Source: Fasciola hepatica (taxonomy: Eukaryota; Platyhelminthes; Trematoda; Plagiorchiida; Fasciolidae). From it: a DNA stretch of 64,000 nucleotides. The notes below the pieces were generated by a model, which was not told where the DNA came from, searched no databases, and saw nothing but the letters and a program-made list of their open reading frames with translations. Location: contig CANUEZ040000031.1 of the NCBI GenBank assembly GCA_948099385.1, positions 1,419,001 to 1,483,000 on the forward strand, in the 5' to 3' direction. The position numbers and the translations under genes were made by a program. How positions within the stretch are numbered: the first letter of the stretch is position 1; the number at the start of each line of letters is the position of its first letter. Below, piece after piece: positions 61,171 through 64,000 of this stretch.

Positions 61171-61334
61171 ACTTCAATTTTCACCCACTTGGGTACCGCT
61201 CACTAGCTTCGTTTTTTCTTGAACTCTATGGTTTTACAGGGAACAACGAGTGATTTAGAAGTCACTCAGAATGAATGGTAGATGGATGGTTTGAAATTAG
61301 AATCACAAATTACATCATGTTGTTTTGAGTTGAG

Positions 61335-61535
61335 CTAGTGAAGCAAATCAGCATTGTAGCATATTATAAGAAATAAAATATTTCCGATCTTCGTTGACCA
61401 TTCTTCAGACCGATTGAATTGTTGCGTCTGACCCGTTAAGCCTTGTGGTGATACATTCCACTCACAATCAGTTACCAACGGTTCCAGTTTTCTTTTGGAA
61501 CTTGGTGGATGTGAATGACTAAGAATTCCGGACAA
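61335..61535 (-). CDS. Candidate terminal exon fragment
   Basis: The minus-strand frame has K-L-E-P-L-V-T-D-C-E-W-N-V-S-P-Q-G, then N-R-S-E-E-W-S-T-K-I-G-N-I-L-F-L-I-I-C-Y to a stop at 61,335. D-C-E-W-x-x-x-P resembles E-C-E-W-I-L-P at 39.5 kb, and the short hydrophobic C-terminus could be a membrane or GPI signal. Confidence 0.28.
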   Translation of the reverse strand: MSGILSHSHPPSSKRKLEPLVTDCEWNVSPQGLTGQTQQFNRSEEWSTKIGNILFLIICYNADLLH

Positions 61536-61587
61536 TCCAAATCTTGCGGCCTGCTAGTGGCGCACTAGGCCCGTTGGTACATCTTAC

Positions 61588-61635
61588 CATGTGTGTGTGT
61601 GTGTGTCAACAAGTGTGTGTGTGTAATGACATGCC
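61588..61635. repeat. (GT)n microsatellite
   Basis: Two short GT runs separated by CAACAA in an otherwise non-repetitive stretch. Confidence 0.9.
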
Positions 61636-61899
61636 ATATTGGGGGCATTCGTGGATGACGGTGAACATGAGTAAAATTATGTTGGTTGTCAAATAACATG
61701 ATTATCCCATCAAATGTCTTTTTTTCAGTATTCAAGAAAAATCGTCTTGCAAAATTTTCTACAAGCTAGTTCTTTATTATGGAAGGAACCATATAATAAT
61801 TGTTCAAACTGTTGTTTAAAGGTTCTCTTAAAAATTATTTCTTATTGACAGTCCATTGGCCATCACTGGGTCACTTGTTTTTGACTGAAAGCTGAAAAC

Positions 61900-62330
61900 A
61901 TTTTCGTTTTGGTATAGAACATTCTGTTTGATTATATTTCAACAAACCGGAGCCATTATTGGGTTCAGGGAACAGAGGATTGCAACCTGCTGGCTGTAAC
62001 AGCGTGAGTTCGGGTAATTAGTTTAGGTGTTTCCTTAGTTCAGACAAAAATTGATTCAGACTGGTTTGTTTTGAAATTTTCAAGCTTTTGCTGTGGATAG
62101 GGAAGCACCAGTTCTTTGTTTCCATTTAGCAAAACCCACATGAAGTGGATGAGGAATGGAACGACAACATCACCTTGGGAATTCTTTCATATTGCTTCCA
62201 ATTGAGAATGTTTTTTTAAGATGGTTGAATCAGGATGTAGACTTAGCATATTTTACCAGCCGAGCGCTAATTTCAGAAGTTTTATCTGCTTCTCGTGAAA
62301 CTGTGAATTAGGTGGTCATTGAAATATTCC
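61900..62330 (+). pseudogene. Diverged copy of the outer right-arm segment
   Basis: It aligns with 29,235-29,640 at roughly 65-70% identity. Shared landmarks are TTTCCTTA, GGGAAGCACCAGTTCTTTG against GAGAAGCACTAGTTCTTT, ACCTTGGG, and TTAGCATATTTTACCAG against TTATCATATTCTACCAG. The frame with V-D-L-A-Y-F-T-S-R-A-L-I-S matches V-G-L-S-Y-S-T-S-Q-A-T-I-S of the right arm. Stops upstream in that frame indicate decay. This connects the palindrome region with the far end of the window. Confidence 0.5.
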
Positions 62331-63023
62331 GTTGGGACGAGGCATCCTATTTCAGTTTGGAATACAATTATATTTACTATTCTGAGATTTTATCGATTCA
62401 ATCACCAAGAAGACAAGCAGGCTGCACAATAACTTTAAGGTCTTTCTTTTGAGCAAATGACCGTGATGTTTTCAGCTGGAAAGTGCTGCAAGGATGCATG
62501 GTTTCTCAGAGCTGGTAGATTACCGGTTCATGTTGATAACCAACACTGGTGCGGTACAAAGCTTTACAGTTGAGACAAAGGAATCTAGAGTCATATTACA
62601 GAAGATTGGTGACGTGCGCTGACTAAATAATTGGTGGTTCCTGTCAACACTCGGTGGCACACACTAGTCGGACCGATGAGCTTGGTGCAATCTCTGGGTA
62701 TATGAACCAGCTTCCCGTATTTCTTCTGTGCTTTGCAATTATGAACTAGCTGTTTCCGAGTTAGTGGGATAGTTTCAAACGACTACCCCCTGGTACCTTA
62801 TTGATGTTCCTCCTCCCGCATATTCTTGCTCAACTGATCCCCAGTTTTTTCCCTTATATCCATTATATGTGAGTTTTACCACCGTGCGTAGTAACATAGA
62901 AAGAACTCGAACTATGTGGAGAAAGTGATGATTGAATGTGGCCTTCAATAAAGCAATCACCATTTATGACAACTGAACGCTATTGTATCTCAGCGGATTA
63001 GCTAAGCACAAACAGCTAACAAG

Positions 63024-63248
63024 ATGGAAAAAACAATTGGTAGTTTTTGCACTGGAGGACATGGCACGATTTCGTATATGTCCAATGTCAATTTCTTAAC
63101 GACTTTTATGGAACCTTTGAAAAAAGGGAAGGTTACATTCCAAATCTATTCCCCAAAATTTGGAGAACAACTATTATACCGAATACCTAAATTGGGAGGA
63201 ATATCTAACACCAGCCGGAGAATTACTGGTAATGCAACCGATTCCTAA
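63024..63248 (+). CDS. Candidate extracellular-family exon
   Basis: An ATG-initiated plus-strand frame of 74 codons. It contains H-G-T-I-S-Y-M-S-N-V-N-F and K-V-T-F-Q-I-Y-S-P-K-F-G-E-Q-L-L-Y-R-I-P-K. The second block lines up with I-I-R-A-E-V-F-N-S-K-S-I-I-L-K-R-I of the 34.3-kb exon. No signal peptide; the stop at 63,248 follows N-A-T-D-S. Low confidence as an isolated piece. Confidence 0.25.
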   Translation: MEKTIGSFCTGGHGTISYMSNVNFLTTFMEPLKKGKVTFQIYSPKFGEQLLYRIPKLGGISNTSRRITGNATDS

Positions 63249-63249
63249 G

Positions 63250-64000
63250 TAGACTGAATGGGAGAAACAATTTTTGCACTGACAATTTGCAAACATTTTG
63301 TGGACTGTGATTATCGTAAATTTGTTTCCCCTAATATGTAATACACAAACCAGTAGACAAGTGGAAGTTTCAGATTTTTTCGTGGAAAAGTGAAACACTT
63401 ATCTTCCGGGATGAGTTAATTGTGTACTTTCTGACTGGATGTCAAGGAAGACCCCCTTCGGCTGCCCTCGTCATGCTTGACACATCAGTGGTTTACAACA
63501 ATGATTTATTCACCACATATTTTCATATCCCGGACCGTTACCTAGTAGTCATTCGTGCCTATGCATTTCCACCTTCTGGGCGTAAAAACCTGGACCAGAT
63601 TCAACGAACGGATCGATATCAATAACTCTGACTGATACACATGCTATCTGATTTTCGCTATCCATGTATGAGTAAGTTATACGAGTTCAATAAGAACGAG
63701 CAAGTGTTAACCTCAAAAAGGCCAGATAAGTTTGTTTCATTCAATGCGATTCACATGGATTTCACCGTGACTTCCGTGAGCAAAATAGTGTGGATGATTA
63801 TCTAATTTGTTTCACACTTCGGGCAAATCTGGAGTGTTAGAAATAAGCTCATTATACCTAGGTGGTGCAAATTATTATACCAGTTTTTCTATTTCAATAC
63901 AGCACGACCGATATGACTTCAGCTGACTTTTTGTGTCTAAATCCATTGTGGACCAGGAATCATTGGTTTTTCTCTGCGAGCAATACAGTAATCACGAGAT
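63250..64000. other. Unassigned right end of window
   Basis: No gene, repeat or RNA could be supported in the last 750 bases; only short overlapping frames are present. Confidence 0.5.

Overview
The window looks like intron-containing, AT-rich eukaryotic DNA. No reading frame exceeds about 240 codons, nothing resembles an operon or a ribosome binding site, and the protein-like stretches are short and bounded by plausible GT/AG splice signals. The recognisable mobile elements are a CR1-type non-LTR retrotransposon, a BEL/Pao LTR retrotransposon, a Penelope-like GIY-YIG fragment and tRNA-derived SINE-like repeats. That set suits an invertebrate; a flatworm (trematode-like) genome is my best guess but is not proved by the sequence. 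No rRNA, functional tRNA, CRISPR array or housekeeping gene was recognised.

Layout. 1-9,260: a direct repeat of about 3.1 kb (1-3,131 and 6,147-9,260, near-identical) flanks about 3.0 kb of single-copy DNA; each copy ends inside a Penelope-like GIY-YIG endonuclease fragment. 9,261-16,700: mostly unassigned, with two oppositely oriented SINE-like copies at 13.6-13.96 kb. 16,745-29,576: a large inverted repeat (arms 17,813-22,571 and 24,861-29,576, spacer 2.3 kb), with a 404-bp piece of the left arm copied directly just outside it. The inner 1.4 kb of the arms is almost identical and the outer 3.3 kb visibly more divergent, as expected after arm-to-arm gene conversion. A diverged segment of about 1 kb occurs inverted in the spacer (23.3-24.3 kb) and beyond the right arm (31.1-32.2 kb), and part of the right arm's outer end recurs near 62.1 kb.

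32.8-63.3 kb: scattered exon-like pieces on both strands that I think belong to one fast-evolving family, or a few, of secreted or membrane-anchored extracellular proteins. Several resemble halves of a C-type-lectin-like domain (paired Cys, a hydrophobic W-L/I segment, a final Cys-Glu type strand); others share a beta-strand pattern or end in a hydrophobic tail. The clearest are 34,272-34,985 (minus) and 51,408-51,900 (minus; one in-frame TGA). They are interrupted by a decayed CR1-like element (44.6-41.9 kb, minus) and a decayed BEL/Pao element (46.6-48.4 kb, plus). A long (TA)n tract at 58.5 kb lies between 47-bp inverted repeats.

Taken together this reads as an ampliconic, repeat-rich region (nested direct and inverted duplications, conversion between arms, decaying retroelements) holding divergent extracellular-protein exons, many probably pseudogenic. 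All homology calls were made by eye on translations and need profile searches and transcript data.
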